From a virus, in IMG/VR virus record IMGVR_UViG_3300047560_000422, positions 1-43,244 of that record: a stretch of DNA of 43,244 bases; one strand, written 5' to 3'. The notes under the pieces are model-generated. The model was not told where the DNA came from, ran no database searches, and was given only the letters and a program-made list of their open reading frames with translations. Shown here piece by piece: positions 8,824 through 16,423 of the stretch. Position 1 is the first letter of the stretch; every line of letters begins with the position of its first letter. Made by a program: the position numbers and the translations under genes.

Positions 8824-9064
8824 TGTTCAGATTACTGCTAATAGTACCATTGGCGTCAACATCGTAGCTAATACGCTCGTTCTGTCGACTCCGCTTGCCG
8901 GTAACTCAGGTGGTACTGGACTGTCTTCGATCACTAACAACGCTATCTTGGTTGGTAACTCCTCAGATGGCTTCACTCAGCTGTCTCTTGGAACTTCTGG
9001 ATACGTCCTTCAGTCTAATGGCAGCGCTCTCGTCTATGATACAATCGACGGTGGTTCTTTCTAA
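8807..9064 (+). CDS. C-terminal part of the fibre protein in the +1 frame
   Basis: This open segment has no credible start: its first in-frame ATG (8762) sits deep in the preceding gene with no ribosome site and gives non-fibre-like sequence until about 8807. From there it reads VSNTSNVQITANSTIGVNIVANTLVL, then STPLAGNSGGTGLSSITNNAILVGN, then LGTSGYVLQSNGSALVYDTIDGGSF, which is unmistakable phage fibre sequence and the natural continuation of the upstream ORF. Either a one-base indel (biological or sequencing) or +1 recoding joins the two frames, most likely between about 8803 and 8823. If unrepaired, the fibre would lack about 80 residues. Confidence 0.6.
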   Translation, partial: VSNTSNVQITANSTIGVNIVANTLVLSTPLAGNSGGTGLSSITNNAILVGNSSDGFTQLSLGTSGYVLQSNGSALVYDTIDGGSF

Positions 9065-9092
9065 TCATTGTCGGCTATAGGATAATTATATC

Positions 9093-9305
9093 ATGAATCC
9101 TGAAATTGTCAACCTATACATTGAAAGAATGCTAAAAGAAATCGAGGAGCTGACCAAGAATCGGCTCCTCGTCGATACTCAGCTGAAGTATACTGAGATG
9201 ATGAACGCTCAGTTTCAACAAAGAATAAAGCAGCTCGAGATTGAGCTAGAAAAAGTTACAAAGAAGAGCGGTAAAAAAGAAGTAAATACTTCTGAGAACT
9301 TTTAA
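9093..9305 (+). CDS. Small coiled-coil protein
   Basis: 70 residues, nearly all predicted helix: IERMLKEIEELTKNRLLVDTQL, then RIKQLEIELEKVTKKSGKK, with hydrophobic residues at heptad spacing. It resembles the coiled-coil gene at 5568 in size and position (between fibre genes) but not obviously in sequence. The ribosome site is an AGGA about eleven bases upstream. Such genes recur beside fibre genes in T4-like marine phages and could encode a trimerising or assembly factor; the function is unknown. Confidence 0.65.
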   Translation: MNPEIVNLYIERMLKEIEELTKNRLLVDTQLKYTEMMNAQFQQRIKQLEIELEKVTKKSGKKEVNTSENF

Positions 9306-9338
9306 CCTCGGACACATGTCTGATGATGAGGGAGCCAG

Positions 9339-12300
9339 ATGGCTAACAATAAGATTCGTATCAAGAGGACGTCTGTCACTGGGCGTACTCCGAACACTAC
9401 CAATTCTGGAAACTCCCAGTACATAGATGCTGGTGAGTTAGCCCTCAATCTCACAGACAAAAAGCTATTTTCATCTAATGGATCGACTTACTTCGAAGTA
9501 GGTAGCAACGTATCTACGCTCGCAGTCAATGCTATTTCAGCTAATGGTACGATTGGTACTGCTGGTCAAGTACTCACATCTAACGGATCAGTAGTCTATT
9601 GGGATACTCTTTCTAGTGGAGGTATCACTGTAAGAAGTACTGCAGGTAACGGTGGTACTGTCAACACTACTGTTACTAACGTTACTGCTATTAACTTCGA
9701 CACGGTCACTGGCTTCAATGTAACGGATCAAGGTTCCGGTAACGTATTCGTAAGTCTTGGTTCTGGTTTTAAGACTATCGAAGTAGCTGGTCAGACTAGT
9801 ATCACTGCAGTAGGTGAAGATACTCTAGTCATTGCTAATGGCAGCAATATTACTCTTACGACATCAAATGCTGCTCCTAAGACTCTTACTATCGCTCTAT
9901 CAGCAAACGTAGTAACTAATACTCAGTTGAGTAGTAATCTTGCTAACTATCAGACTACTGCAGGATTATCAGCTAACGTAGCTACTCTTACTGCGAACAA
10001 CACGAGCTATGTAGGTAGCGTATCTGCTGCCAACGTCGTATCCAACGCACAATTATCTGCAAACTTAGCTAACTATCAGACTACTGCTGGATTGGCAGCG
10101 AATGTAGCAACTTTAGCTGCAAACTCTGCAACATATCTTGGTTCTGCAAACAATTTTGGTAATTCTACTGGAATCTATACTACCACTGCAGTTGCTGTGG
10201 GTAATTCTACAGCATATTCGAATGTTACGGTCGGTAGAGTTTTAATAACGAATGGAACTTATACTTCCAGCGTTAATACGAGTTATTTAAAGTTAAACGC
10301 CAATACAGATGCTACTTTAAGTAACGGCGTTGTCATAAGCGGTAACTTCCTTCAAAATGAAGGAAGCGTATCTCAGACAGCTATCGGCGCCGCTATAGCT
10401 CTTGGAACTCCTGGTTGGAATGGTCCTGGTGGATCTGATCACTATGCACCACAAGGTGGTATCTATGAAGTAGGAGCCAATCTATTTTTCGTAAACACTT
10501 CACTCATGCAAATGGGTAATAGTGTTTCTTACTTCAACTTGACTCCAACATCATTTACTATGGGTAACACTGTAGTAAACACATCTACTATAACAGTGAA
10601 GTCTATAAACGCTAATGGTGGAATAGGTTCTTCTGGACAAGTACTGACTGCAAATGGAACAGGAATCTATTGGTCGACTCCAGCATTCTCTGTCAACGTA
10701 GATGCACAGTATACTTGGACAAACACACAGACTTTTAGTAATACTATTACGTTCTCGCAGACGATCAACGGTACTGCTAACAACTCTCTTTATCTTGGTG
10801 GTACTGCAGCTGCTGGTTATCAGACTACTGCTGGTCTATCTGCAAACGTTGCAACACTTACAGCTAACAATACGAGCTATGTAGGCAGTGTGTCTGCTGC
10901 TAATGTCGTATCTAATGCTCAGTTATCAAGTAATCTTGCTAACTATCAGACTACTGCTGGATTGGCAGCGAATGTCGCAATACTAACAGCTAATAATGCC
11001 AACAATCTTGGTGGCGTTGCAGCAGCATCTTATGTCAATACTTCTGGTACATATACCATATCTGGCGTACACACATATAGCGCAAACATTCATATTAACA
11101 ACGATAAAAAGTTAAAATTCCAAACCGTTAACACTTCTGTATATGCTGCTTTTTCTCAGCAATCAGACGACAACTTCGTTTTTTATACATCTAATACAAC
11201 GTATGGCTCTCGTCCCGTTTGGGCAATATATGCCAACAGTGATAGCAGTAATCTTTCTATATTAGTACCGACAGTTTTTAATACTACTGCATATGTGGGA
11301 GCTGTTAGTGCAAACGGCTCTCTTGGTTCTGCTGGTCAATTACTTACTTCAAATGGTAGCGCAACTTATTGGTCATCTCCTGGAGCTGTATCTGTAAACA
11401 CAGCGGCACAATATACTTGGACTAATACACAAACATTTTCTTCTAATATTACTTTTAGCGGTAACGGAATTACTTTTACCACAAATACGGGCGCCGTTTA
11501 CTTCAATGGTCTTAGCGATAGTAATTGGAAAATTGGTAGAAATACCGGTGGATTAACTAAATCTTACTATACTGGTAACACACTTGACATTATTGCATAT
11601 TCATCATCTGGTTCGCTTGAAGGTATAGCTCTTGGTCAAACGGGTGCAAACGTTTGGTTTGAAACTGGTTACAATGGTTCATATACAAAGAATCCAATTT
11701 ATGTCGGTAACTCGTCTGTAAACGTATCGATAAATTCTACATCTTTTACTGGTACTGCCAATAATACTTCTTATGTCGGCACAGTCAGCGCCGCTAACGT
11801 AGTATCCAACGCGCAGCTCACTTCTAACTTAGCAAATTACCAGACTACGGCTGGATTGTCAGCTAACGTAGCTACTTTGACAGCCAACAACACATCATTT
11901 GTTGGTTCTGTATCAGCAGCTAACGTAGTTTCAAATTCTCAATTATCTGCTAATTTGGCTAATTACCAGACTACAGCTGGATTGTCAGCTAATGTAGCTA
12001 CTCTTACAGCTAATAATACTTCTTATGTCGGCACAGTAAGTGCAGCTAACGTGGTTTCAAATGCACAGCTGTCTGGTAACTTAGCTAACTATGTTACTAC
12101 TACAAATCTAACAAATAACTTAGCAAATTACCAGACTACAGCTGGATTGTCAGCTAACGTAGCTACACTTACGGCAAATAATACAAGTTTTGTTGGTTCT
12201 GTCTCTGCGGCCAATGTCGTATCGAATGCACAACTCACTGCTAACTTGGCTAATTACCAAACTACTGCTGGTCTATCTGCAAACGTTGCAACACTTACAG

Positions 12301-13280
12301 CTAACAATACTTCCTTTGTTGGCAGCGTATCTGCTGCTAACGTCGTATCTAATGCACAACTTACTTCAAACTTAGCTAACTACCAGACTACTGCTGGATT
12401 GGCAGCTAACGTAGCTATACTCACTGCAAACAATGCTAATAATCTTGGCGGCGTTGCTGCAGCATCTTATGTGAACACTTCTGGATCGTATACGATAACT
12501 GGTGTACATACATATAACGCTAATATAGTAGTCGGTACTACTGCGGGTATATCTGCAAACGGCGGTTATGGTACTAGTGGACAGGTATTGACTTCTAATG
12601 GAACTACTGTATATTGGTCAACTGCATCTAGTGGTGGTTTTTCGAATGGACAATCGATATCCGTAAATAATTTCGTTATTACTGGTGCTTTTACAGCAAA
12701 TGGCGCAAACGGCTCTAGCGGTCAAGTATTAACTACCAACGGTTCAGCGACATATTGGTCGACACCGAGTAGTGGAAGTACTACTTTCCAAGCAGTTCAG
12801 CAGCAGTATACTGGAGACGGTACGACTACTACATTTTCTGTAAGTGGTGGATATGTAGCTAACAACTTGAATGTATATCTCAACGGTGTTATGCTTCGTA
12901 AGGGTACTGAAGTTACTGTAACCAGCGGTTCTACTTTTACGGTAACTACAGCTCCGCCAAGCGGTTCTTTGATAGATGCTATAGGTGTTTCTGCATTATT
13001 GGCTAATGGCATTAATACTATAGTGTCTCAACAGTTTACAGCCAACGGAACAGCAAATTCGTTTACTGTATCTGGTGGTTACATGCCTAATCAGATTCTC
13101 GTATTCTTGAACGGCGTTAAACAGATTCCTGGTACAGACGTTACTATCACGTCTGGTAACACGGTTAATTTTGCAGTGACTCCTGCAAATACATACGTAG
13201 TCGACGTTTACGGTTATCAATCTTCGGCCACTGTAATATTACCAGATATTCTCAATCCATTCTTACTAATGGGAGCATAA
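9339..13280 (+). CDS. Giant repetitive tail-fibre protein
   Basis: 1313 residues, with ATG after GAGGGAG. The N-terminal anchor ANNKIRIKRTSVTGRTPN ... DAGELALNLTDKKLFSSNG parallels the gene at 7120. Five GQVLTSNGxxxYW-type shaft units occur, several followed by TAAQYTWTNTQTF. Three blocks of a 42-residue tandem repeat (LSANLANYQTTAGLSANVAT plus ANNTSYVGSVSAANVVSNAQ) lie at DNA positions about 9918-10118, 10816-10988 and 11757-12425. The last about 175 residues hold two copies of a TFQAVQQQYTGDGTTTTFSVSGG-like beta unit (QQFTANGTANSFTVSGGYMPNQ is the second), ending ILNPFLLMGA. It is probably the longest fibre of the virion. The receptor-binding end may be supplied by the genes that follow. 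Confidence 0.75.
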   Translation: MANNKIRIKRTSVTGRTPNTTNSGNSQYIDAGELALNLTDKKLFSSNGSTYFEVGSNVSTLAVNAISANGTIGTAGQVLTSNGSVVYWDTLSSGGITVRSTAGNGGTVNTTVTNVTAINFDTVTGFNVTDQGSGNVFVSLGSGFKTIEVAGQTSITAVGEDTLVIANGSNITLTTSNAAPKTLTIALSANVVTNTQLSSNLANYQTTAGLSANVATLTANNTSYVGSVSAANVVSNAQLSANLANYQTTAGLAANVATLAANSATYLGSANNFGNSTGIYTTTAVAVGNSTAYSNVTVGRVLITNGTYTSSVNTSYLKLNANTDATLSNGVVISGNFLQNEGSVSQTAIGAAIALGTPGWNGPGGSDHYAPQGGIYEVGANLFFVNTSLMQMGNSVSYFNLTPTSFTMGNTVVNTSTITVKSINANGGIGSSGQVLTANGTGIYWSTPAFSVNVDAQYTWTNTQTFSNTITFSQTINGTANNSLYLGGTAAAGYQTTAGLSANVATLTANNTSYVGSVSAANVVSNAQLSSNLANYQTTAGLAANVAILTANNANNLGGVAAASYVNTSGTYTISGVHTYSANIHINNDKKLKFQTVNTSVYAAFSQQSDDNFVFYTSNTTYGSRPVWAIYANSDSSNLSILVPTVFNTTAYVGAVSANGSLGSAGQLLTSNGSATYWSSPGAVSVNTAAQYTWTNTQTFSSNITFSGNGITFTTNTGAVYFNGLSDSNWKIGRNTGGLTKSYYTGNTLDIIAYSSSGSLEGIALGQTGANVWFETGYNGSYTKNPIYVGNSSVNVSINSTSFTGTANNTSYVGTVSAANVVSNAQLTSNLANYQTTAGLSANVATLTANNTSFVGSVSAANVVSNSQLSANLANYQTTAGLSANVATLTANNTSYVGTVSAANVVSNAQLSGNLANYVTTTNLTNNLANYQTTAGLSANVATLTANNTSFVGSVSAANVVSNAQLTANLANYQTTAGLSANVATLTANNTSFVGSVSAANVVSNAQLTSNLANYQTTAGLAANVAILTANNANNLGGVAAASYVNTSGSYTITGVHTYNANIVVGTTAGISANGGYGTSGQVLTSNGTTVYWSTASSGGFSNGQSISVNNFVITGAFTANGANGSSGQVLTTNGSATYWSTPSSGSTTFQAVQQQYTGDGTTTTFSVSGGYVANNLNVYLNGVMLRKGTEVTVTSGSTFTVTTAPPSGSLIDAIGVSALLANGINTIVSQQFTANGTANSFTVSGGYMPNQILVFLNGVKQIPGTDVTITSGNTVNFAVTPANTYVVDVYGYQSSATVILPDILNPFLLMGA
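9918..10118 (+). repeat. 42-residue fibre repeat, first block
   Basis: About one and a half copies of the 126-base unit (the unit boundary GCG-AAC-AAC at 9993 and the equivalent codon at 10119 are exactly 126 bases apart). The unit carries LANYQTTAGL and VSAANVVSNAQ. Confidence 0.7.
10816..10988 (+). repeat. 42-residue fibre repeat, second block
   Basis: The unit boundaries at 10863 and 10989 are 126 bases apart. The block is followed by ANNANNLGGVAAASYVNTSG, which also follows the third block. Confidence 0.7.
11757..12425 (+). repeat. 42-residue fibre repeat, third block (five units)
   Basis: The unit boundary codons fall at 11757, 11883, 12009, 12174, 12300 and 12426. Spacing is 126, 126, 165, 126 and 126 bases. 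The one long unit contains a 13-residue duplication (LANYVTTTNLTNN). The DNA copies differ mainly at third codon positions. Confidence 0.85.
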
Positions 13281-13286
13281 TTTAAT

Positions 13287-13619
13287 ATGACTGTAACTTA
13301 TAAAGTATTAGGTCAAGTAGCTCCGGCAGCAGGAAACTCTAATACGATCTACACTGTTCCGGCATCTACACAAACAATAGTTTCTACTATTAATGTATGT
13401 AATCCTGATTCTACCAATAGAGCATTTCGTCTTGCAGTTGTTCCGAGTGGAAATACTTTGGCTCAAAAACATTATCTTGCGTACGATACTCCAATTTCTA
13501 ATCTTGATAGTATTGCATTGACTCTTGGTATAACTATGGGTGCAAACGATTCTGTTGTTGTTTATGCAAACGGTTCTTCAAATCTTTCATTTAGTGTGTT
13601 TGGTAGTGAGATCACTTAA
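13287..13619 (+). CDS. Small beta-rich virion protein
   Basis: 110 residues: TVTYKVLGQVAPAAGNSNTIYTVPASTQTIVSTINVCNPD, then AFRLAVVPSGNTLAQKHYLAYDTPISNLDSIALTLGITM. This is a compact beta-sandwich type seen as a small tail or decoration protein in marine phages ('YTVPAGKQAVVSTITVCN' pattern). It is placed between the giant fibre and the glycine-rich adhesin, and its stop overlaps the next start (TAATG). An adaptor or tip protein is plausible; no exact function is known to me. Confidence 0.6.
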   Translation: MTVTYKVLGQVAPAAGNSNTIYTVPASTQTIVSTINVCNPDSTNRAFRLAVVPSGNTLAQKHYLAYDTPISNLDSIALTLGITMGANDSVVVYANGSSNLSFSVFGSEIT

Positions 13620-14506
13620 TGTCTGTAAAACTTGCATCTACTAGAAGATATACATTACAAAGATTTAACTCATCGAGTGTAATTGTAAGTGTTCCACCGC
13701 CGACAGTTGAATATCTAGTAGTAGCTGGTGGTGGTTCTGGTGGAGTTAATACTGGAGGTGGTGGAGGAGCAGGTGGCTATCTTACTAATACCGGTTATGC
13801 AGTTCAGGCAAGTAATACAATAACTGTAACAGTAGGAGCTGGTGGAGCTAGTGTAACTGCAACTAATGGTAATCCTGGTACAAATTCAGTTTTTGGAACT
13901 ATTACTGCTGTAGGTGGCGGTTATGGCGGTAAAGGAGCTGATAATGATGGTGGAGCTGGCGGTTCTGGCGGCGGTGCTGGTTATGGAAGCGGTGCAGGAG
14001 GAACTAGATCTGGTGGTTCTGGAACTGCAGGTCAAGGTAATGCGGGCGGTCTAGGAAGAAACTTTTCTATTGGTGCAGGATCAGGAGGTGGAGGAGGCGC
14101 TAATGCTACCGGTGGAAATGCTGGTGCAGATGATCCAGGTCCATCTGGTTCAGGCGGCGCAGGAAAGACTTCTACTATAAGTGGTGTATCTGTTACATAT
14201 GCTGGCGGCGGTGGTGGTGGAGCTTATAATGCAGGTGGGGACGTAGCCGGTTCTGGTGGAGCTGGAGGTGGTGGAGCAGGTGGACAATCAGGAGGTACTG
14301 GTACTGCTGGCACAGTAAACACTGGCGGCGGTGGCGGTGGGGCTGGTAGTAATGTTGCAAGTGGTGCAGGTGGTTCAGGAATAGTTATCATTCGTTATCT
14401 AAATTCTTATGCTGATGCTGTTAGTACTACAGGAACTCCTACTTTTGGCAATGACGGTACATATAAGATCTATAAGTTTACCGGTTCAGGAACTATTACT
14501 TTTTAA
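13619..14506 (+). CDS. Glycine-rich adhesin, single module
   Basis: 295 residues. The N-terminus SVKLASTRRYTLQRFNSSSVIVSV is followed by VEYLVVAGGGSGG and a long Gly-rich body (about residues 40-255) of GGGGGAGGY and GGGGGGAGS runs, then GSGIVIIRYLNSY and an end GTYKIYKFTGSGTITF. This is the glycine-rich phage tail family in which Gly tracts are expected to pack as polyglycine II, as in gp38 adhesins of T-even phages, where the variable loops between Gly tracts bind the receptor. The gene at 24486 carries three copies of the same module. Receptor binding is inferred. Confidence 0.75.
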   Translation: MSVKLASTRRYTLQRFNSSSVIVSVPPPTVEYLVVAGGGSGGVNTGGGGGAGGYLTNTGYAVQASNTITVTVGAGGASVTATNGNPGTNSVFGTITAVGGGYGGKGADNDGGAGGSGGGAGYGSGAGGTRSGGSGTAGQGNAGGLGRNFSIGAGSGGGGGANATGGNAGADDPGPSGSGGAGKTSTISGVSVTYAGGGGGGAYNAGGDVAGSGGAGGGGAGGQSGGTGTAGTVNTGGGGGGAGSNVASGAGGSGIVIIRYLNSYADAVSTTGTPTFGNDGTYKIYKFTGSGTITF

Positions 14507-14515
14507 GGATTAAAG

Positions 14516-15631
14516 ATGTCTCTGACTAACGATCTATCAGTATTGGCAGGAGCTGCCGGTGGATTAAATTCTACCGGATTTATGCGCAATCGCATCATCA
14601 ATGGTGATATGCGAATTGACCAGAGGAATGCTGGGGCGAGTGTGACGCCAACAGCGTCAGCGTATTCCGTAGATAGGTTTTATCTGTCTATAAGCCAAAG
14701 TAGTAAGCTGTCTATTCAGCAAAATGCCGGATCAGTTACCCCACCCGCAGGATTTACAAACTATCTGGGCATGACATCGTTATCAGCGTATTCCGTTGGC
14801 GCTTCCGATTACTTCGCTCTTCAGCAAAGCATTGAAGGATATAATTGGGCAGATATGGCGTATGGAACCGCTAACGCTAAAACGTCCACACTGTCTTTTT
14901 ACGTCTATAGCTCTTTGACGGGTACTTTTGGAGCAGTTGTAAAAGGTTATGACGGCGCATCAACGATTCGTTCTTATCCTTTTACCTACACTATTTCTTC
15001 CGCTAACACATGGACGTATATCACTACTACAATCCCCGGTGATACTACAGCGTCAACGGCGTGGTCTTCTACGCAATCAAAAACAAATGGATATGGTTTG
15101 ATTTTGTCTATTGGTTTGGGTGTTGGTTCTACTTACAGCGGAACCGCAGGGTCATGGGCATCAACAAATTATGCTACTGCAACTGGCGCGGTTTCAGTCG
15201 TTGGAACCAACGGCGCAACCTTCTACATCACAGGTGTCCAACTTGAAGTTGGCTCTATAGCTACTCCATTTGAACGCCGTTTGTATGGACAGGAATTAAT
15301 GTTATGTCAACGTTATTATGAGAAAAGTTATGAATATGGTACAGTTCCAGGATCAGTAACATATAATGGAATATCACAATGGGGATCTATTACGGGATCT
15401 TCATGTTCGGCCATTCGTTGTTGGCATCCTTTTAAAGTACAAAAACGAGCAGCACCAACATATACTGTTTATGATGGTGCTGGAACTGCCGGTAAAGCAA
15501 ATAGAGATACTACTAGTGGTATTTCAACAACAGCAATTTTTGCTGTAGATAGTGGTGCTTCTACTGAGGGATACCCGGCAGCAACAGATGGTCGCCTATA
15601 TTTTCATTGGACAGCGAGTGCGGAATTATGA
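14516..15631 (+). CDS. Receptor-binding tail protein with the RIINGDM module
   Basis: 371 residues. Residues 22-40 (FMRNRIINGDMRIDQRNAG) begin a carbohydrate-binding-like module very common at the tips of tail fibres in unrelated phages; it runs to about residue 250 (GATFYITGVQLEVGSIATPFERR). The rest, starting LMLCQRYYEKSYEYG, is the usual companion segment, and the C-terminus ends FHWTASAEL, typical of the family. The base composition of the first two thirds (more GC, for example around 14630-14660) differs from the more AT-rich end, suggesting assembly from different sources. The ribosome site is AAGGA. The last codons overlap the next gene. Confidence 0.75.
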   Translation: MSLTNDLSVLAGAAGGLNSTGFMRNRIINGDMRIDQRNAGASVTPTASAYSVDRFYLSISQSSKLSIQQNAGSVTPPAGFTNYLGMTSLSAYSVGASDYFALQQSIEGYNWADMAYGTANAKTSTLSFYVYSSLTGTFGAVVKGYDGASTIRSYPFTYTISSANTWTYITTTIPGDTTASTAWSSTQSKTNGYGLILSIGLGVGSTYSGTAGSWASTNYATATGAVSVVGTNGATFYITGVQLEVGSIATPFERRLYGQELMLCQRYYEKSYEYGTVPGSVTYNGISQWGSITGSSCSAIRCWHPFKVQKRAAPTYTVYDGAGTAGKANRDTTSGISTTAIFAVDSGASTEGYPAATDGRLYFHWTASAEL

Positions 15632-15819
15632 TTTATACAAATTTAAAATACAATCTATTTCCTGGAACAAAAGAAATAAATGGTATTAATGTTGAAATAA
15701 ATGGCATAACATCATTTGTTCCATTAGATCAAAATAATACAGATTATACAAATATTATGAAACTCGTTGAAAGTGGAGACCTTATTATAGCTCCAGCAGA
15801 AGAACCGACAAGCAAATAA
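15628..15819 (+). CDS. Small fibre-associated protein, possible assembly partner
   Basis: 63 residues, starting by an ATGA overlap with the adhesin. The sequence IYTNLKYNLFPGTKEINGINVEINGITSFVPLDQNNTDYTNIMKLVESGDLIIAPAEE fits a family of short proteins found directly after tail-fibre genes in many phages, comparable in size and position to tail-fibre assembly chaperones. The NTDYxNIMxLVExG element is the recognisable part. An in-frame upstream start at 15607 exists but lies inside the adhesin and adds no conserved sequence, so the overlapping ATG is preferred. Confidence 0.6.
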   Translation: MIYTNLKYNLFPGTKEINGINVEINGITSFVPLDQNNTDYTNIMKLVESGDLIIAPAEEPTSK

Positions 15820-15822
15820 ATA
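15815..15822 (+). promoter_or_regulatory. T4-type late promoter (AATAAATA)
   Basis: AATAAATA overlaps the stop codon of the preceding gene and lies 16 bases before the next ATG, with an AAAGG ribosome site between. Confidence 0.7.
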
Positions 15823-15837
15823 TCTAAAAGGTAAACT

Positions 15838-16065
15838 ATGGCACAGAATTTAAACTTAGGTAATCTTGGTCAGTATGTAACGGTTAATACCGCTGCAAAT
15901 ACTGTCACGTTTACTAATACGATAGCAGTTGCAGCTATATCTGCCAATGGCGGTGTTGGTACTTCTACGCAAGTACTTTCTTCAAACGGTACTGTAACTT
16001 ATTGGGCAAATTCTGGCATATCAGCAGGTAAATCTATCGCTATGGCGTTAGTATTCGGAGGATAA
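15838..16065 (+). CDS. Mini fibre protein, a single shaft unit
   Basis: 75 residues: AQNLNLGNLGQYVTVNTAANTVTF, then AISANGGVGTSTQVLSSNGTVTYWANSG and the end AGKSIAMALVFGG. It is one copy of the GxxGQVLTSNGxxxYW unit, found several times in the giant fibre, as a free-standing protein. The N-terminus (NLNLGNLGQYV.V) is the anchor style seen at fibre N-termini in marine phages. It heads a cassette driven by the promoter octamer at 15815. It may be a linker or stub fibre to which the LamG protein attaches. Confidence 0.65.
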   Translation: MAQNLNLGNLGQYVTVNTAANTVTFTNTIAVAAISANGGVGTSTQVLSSNGTVTYWANSGISAGKSIAMALVFGG

Positions 16066-16066
16066 A

Positions 16067-16423
16067 ATGGCCAATCCTAACATAGTAAATGTTAGTACAA
16101 TTTATGGTAATACTGCGACATTAGCTGTATCTTCTACGACAACTAACGTCGTAGCAAATCCATCTAGTTCCGGTAACATTTATAAGATTAATTTATTGAC
16201 TATATCTAACTATGCTACTAATAGCTATGCAGTTACCGCAGAATTGAATGTTGCTGGCGCAAATACAAACATAGTTAAGAATATCGTGATTCCTTCTAAT
16301 TCTTCTTTGTCTATCATCGGTAAAGATACTTCAATGTATCTTTTAGAAAATACTTCTATTCAGCTTTCTACTTCGCAGAACTCTGCATTTCATGCTATCT
16401 GTAGCTGGGAGCAAATTAGCTAA
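16067..16423 (+). CDS. Small beta-rich adaptor-like virion protein
   Basis: 118 residues with a GGAGG ribosome site and ATG. The pattern IYGNTATLAVSSTTTNVV, then IYKINLLTISNYATNSYAVTAELNV and IVIPSNSSLSIIGKDTSMYLLEN, is a beta-sandwich found in small phage proteins beside fibres ('DTPIYLEEGDSL'-like end). The stop overlaps the next start (TAATG). Its position between the mini fibre and the LamG adhesin suggests an adaptor; this is inference. Confidence 0.6.
   Translation: MANPNIVNVSTIYGNTATLAVSSTTTNVVANPSSSGNIYKINLLTISNYATNSYAVTAELNVAGANTNIVKNIVIPSNSSLSIIGKDTSMYLLENTSIQLSTSQNSAFHAICSWEQIS

Noticed and set aside
9306-9338. Terminator before the giant fibre gene
   Set aside because: The short GACA/TGTC inverted repeat has a two-base loop and no T-tract.
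11757-12425. CRISPR-like array from the regular 126-base repeats
   Set aside because: Repeats are contiguous, coding and in frame, with no spacers of unrelated sequence.
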